Shown here in pieces: positions 63,228-64,000 of a stretch of DNA of 64,000 nt. This stretch comes from Chelativorans sp. AA-79 (lineage in GTDB: Bacteria > Pseudomonadota > Alphaproteobacteria > Rhizobiales > Rhizobiaceae), in NCBI RefSeq assembly GCF_029457495.1, contig NZ_CP120361.1:3922001-3986000 (forward strand), read 5' to 3'. The first letter of the stretch is position 1. Every line of letters starts with the position of its first letter. The notes beneath the pieces are model-generated. The model worked only from the letters and a program-made list of their open reading frames with translations. It did no database searches and was not told where the DNA came from. A program made the translations under genes and the position numbers.

Positions 63228-64000
63228 ATGAGGCAGGGCCAAACAAAAGGCGCCACCAAGGAGGAACCCGACCTCATCGGCTTCTTCGGTAAAGTACCCA
63301 CGCATGGCGATTTCCTTTCCGAAGGCTTCGGACCCGCCTTAAGGGAGGCGCTGGACGGCTGGATACAAGCCGGACTGCAATCGAGTGAGCAGGTTTTTGG
63401 CAGACAGTGGCGCGACATGTTCCACGCTAACACGCCGTGGCGCTTTGTCGTTCAGAGCGGCCTCTGGGGACCGGCAACCGTCGCCGGCGTGATGCTGCCG
63501 AGCAGAGACCGTGTTGGGCGCAGCTTTCCTTTGATCGTTGCAGCACAGCTCAGCAGCTATTCCGGTGCCGCACGCTGGCTTTGTTACGACAGGACGTGGT
63601 TTCTGGCCGCCGAGGCACTGGCGGAAACCTCGCGCGCGAAAGATTTCGACCTGGCAGGCCTGTCGGCGGGTCTCAAACGCCTCCGCCTACCGGAGGCGAA
63701 GGCTCTCGTCAGCCTGCCCGGTGAAGAGCGCGACGGCAACGGCAGGGGCGTCTCCATCTGGTGGATGGTCGACGCCCATACGCGTCAGGTGTCAGGCTTC
63801 AAGACTGTCGGCCAGCCAAGGGAATCCGATTTTCCGAGGTTGCTCGAGCACGCCACAGGACGCATCGACGGAGATGAGACCCGGCAGCCGGGGGACGTCT
63901 CAGCGCGCCAGGAACCACGTTCGGCAGAAGCACCATCTTCACGGGAGCTTGTGATCGAAAGAGGTTACGCCACGCATCCCGGAACGCGCCTCTCCATCAA
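63228..64000 (+). CDS. TagF-PppA fusion, partial (right edge of window)
   Basis: 257 codons from the ATG at 63228 to the window edge. Residues 16-200 are a TagF domain: GFFGKVPTHGDFLSEGFGPALREALDGWI, PWRFVVQSGLWGPATVAGVMLPSRDRVGRSFPLIVAA and VSIWWMVD. After a linker (about 210-235) the sequence continues ELVIERGYATHPGTRLSIN, which looks like the start of a PP2C phosphatase (PppA). Agrobacterium has a TagF-PppA fusion at this locus: TagF represses assembly and PppA removes TssL phosphate. The phosphatase catalytic residues lie beyond the window. Confidence 0.85.
   Translation, partial: MRQGQTKGATKEEPDLIGFFGKVPTHGDFLSEGFGPALREALDGWIQAGLQSSEQVFGRQWRDMFHANTPWRFVVQSGLWGPATVAGVMLPSRDRVGRSFPLIVAAQLSSYSGAARWLCYDRTWFLAAEALAETSRAKDFDLAGLSAGLKRLRLPEAKALVSLPGEERDGNGRGVSIWWMVDAHTRQVSGFKTVGQPRESDFPRLLEHATGRIDGDETRQPGDVSARQEPRSAEAPSSRELVIERGYATHPGTRLSI

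Overview
The window is a GC-rich (roughly 60-65% by eye), gene-dense chromosome or megaplasmid segment of an alphaproteobacterium, most likely Rhizobiales/Hyphomicrobiales (Phyllobacteriaceae- or Rhizobiaceae-like). Support: a RIME-like palindromic intergenic element of the kind scattered through rhizobial genomes, an N-acetylglutaminylglutamine amide (NAGGN) osmoprotectant locus, a DUF2865-type protein, many ABC uptake systems with LacI/GntR/AraC/MarR regulators, and a type VI secretion (T6SS) locus laid out like the Agrobacterium imp/hcp divergent operons. No rRNA, tRNA, transposase or CRISPR array was seen. No gene-free stretch exceeds 300 bases; the largest gaps are 9857-10146 and 38893-39159.

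Layout. (1) 1-10016: a partial unknown gene, a MarR regulator divergent from a glycerophosphodiester phosphodiesterase (GDPD), then a tightly coupled minus-strand operon: sugar-type binding protein, two permeases, MalK-like ATPase, a second GDPD, a LacI regulator and an inositol-monophosphatase-like enzyme. It looks like a system that imports a phosphodiester or phosphorylated polyol and hydrolyses it. (2) 10147-12296: an AraC regulator divergent from a Fsr-like MFS exporter. (3) 12307-20151: a dipeptide/oligopeptide-type ABC operon (binding protein, DppB, a fused DppC-DppD, DppF) ending in a FadR-type regulator, divergent from an N-carbamoyl-amino-acid hydrolase-like amidase, with a perfect palindrome between them. 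(4) 20247-25596: the NAGGN locus (M42 peptidase, synthetase, amidotransferase) with a divergent MarR regulator and a clean operator-like inverted repeat. (5) 25661-33668: a dipeptidase, then a siderophore uptake operon (TonB-dependent receptor, FhuC, FhuD, double-length FhuB) with an AraC regulator. (6) 33844-38892: small stress/housekeeping genes (HdeD, DoxX, two small unknown proteins, LysR with aldo/keto reductase, a DUF2865 protein with a basic heptad repeat). (7) 39160-64000: the T6SS. The minus-strand arm is ClpV, Hcp, an unknown 180-residue protein, VgrG, PAAR, a low-GC repeat protein and an unknown 317-residue protein. The plus-strand arm is TssA, TssB, TssC, a second TssC, TagJ, TssE, TssF, TssG, Fha, TssK, TssL, TssM and the start of a TagF-PppA fusion cut by the window edge.

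The most interesting signal is in the T6SS cargo arm. VgrG ends soon after its OB domain and lacks the usual long beta-helical spike. Two genes downstream, after PAAR, a 217-residue protein of visibly foreign (AT-rich) composition carries a near-perfect eight-residue repeat with a small residue, nearly always glycine, every eight positions from residue 14 to 142. That is the periodicity of the T4 gp5/VgrG spike helix. This suggests a spike or spike-extension module encoded as a separate gene, coupled by a four-base overlap to a gene of unknown function that may be its cargo or partner. The T6SS also shows the ingredients of Agrobacterium-type threonine-phosphorylation control: Thr14 in TssL, an FHA protein and TagF-PppA.
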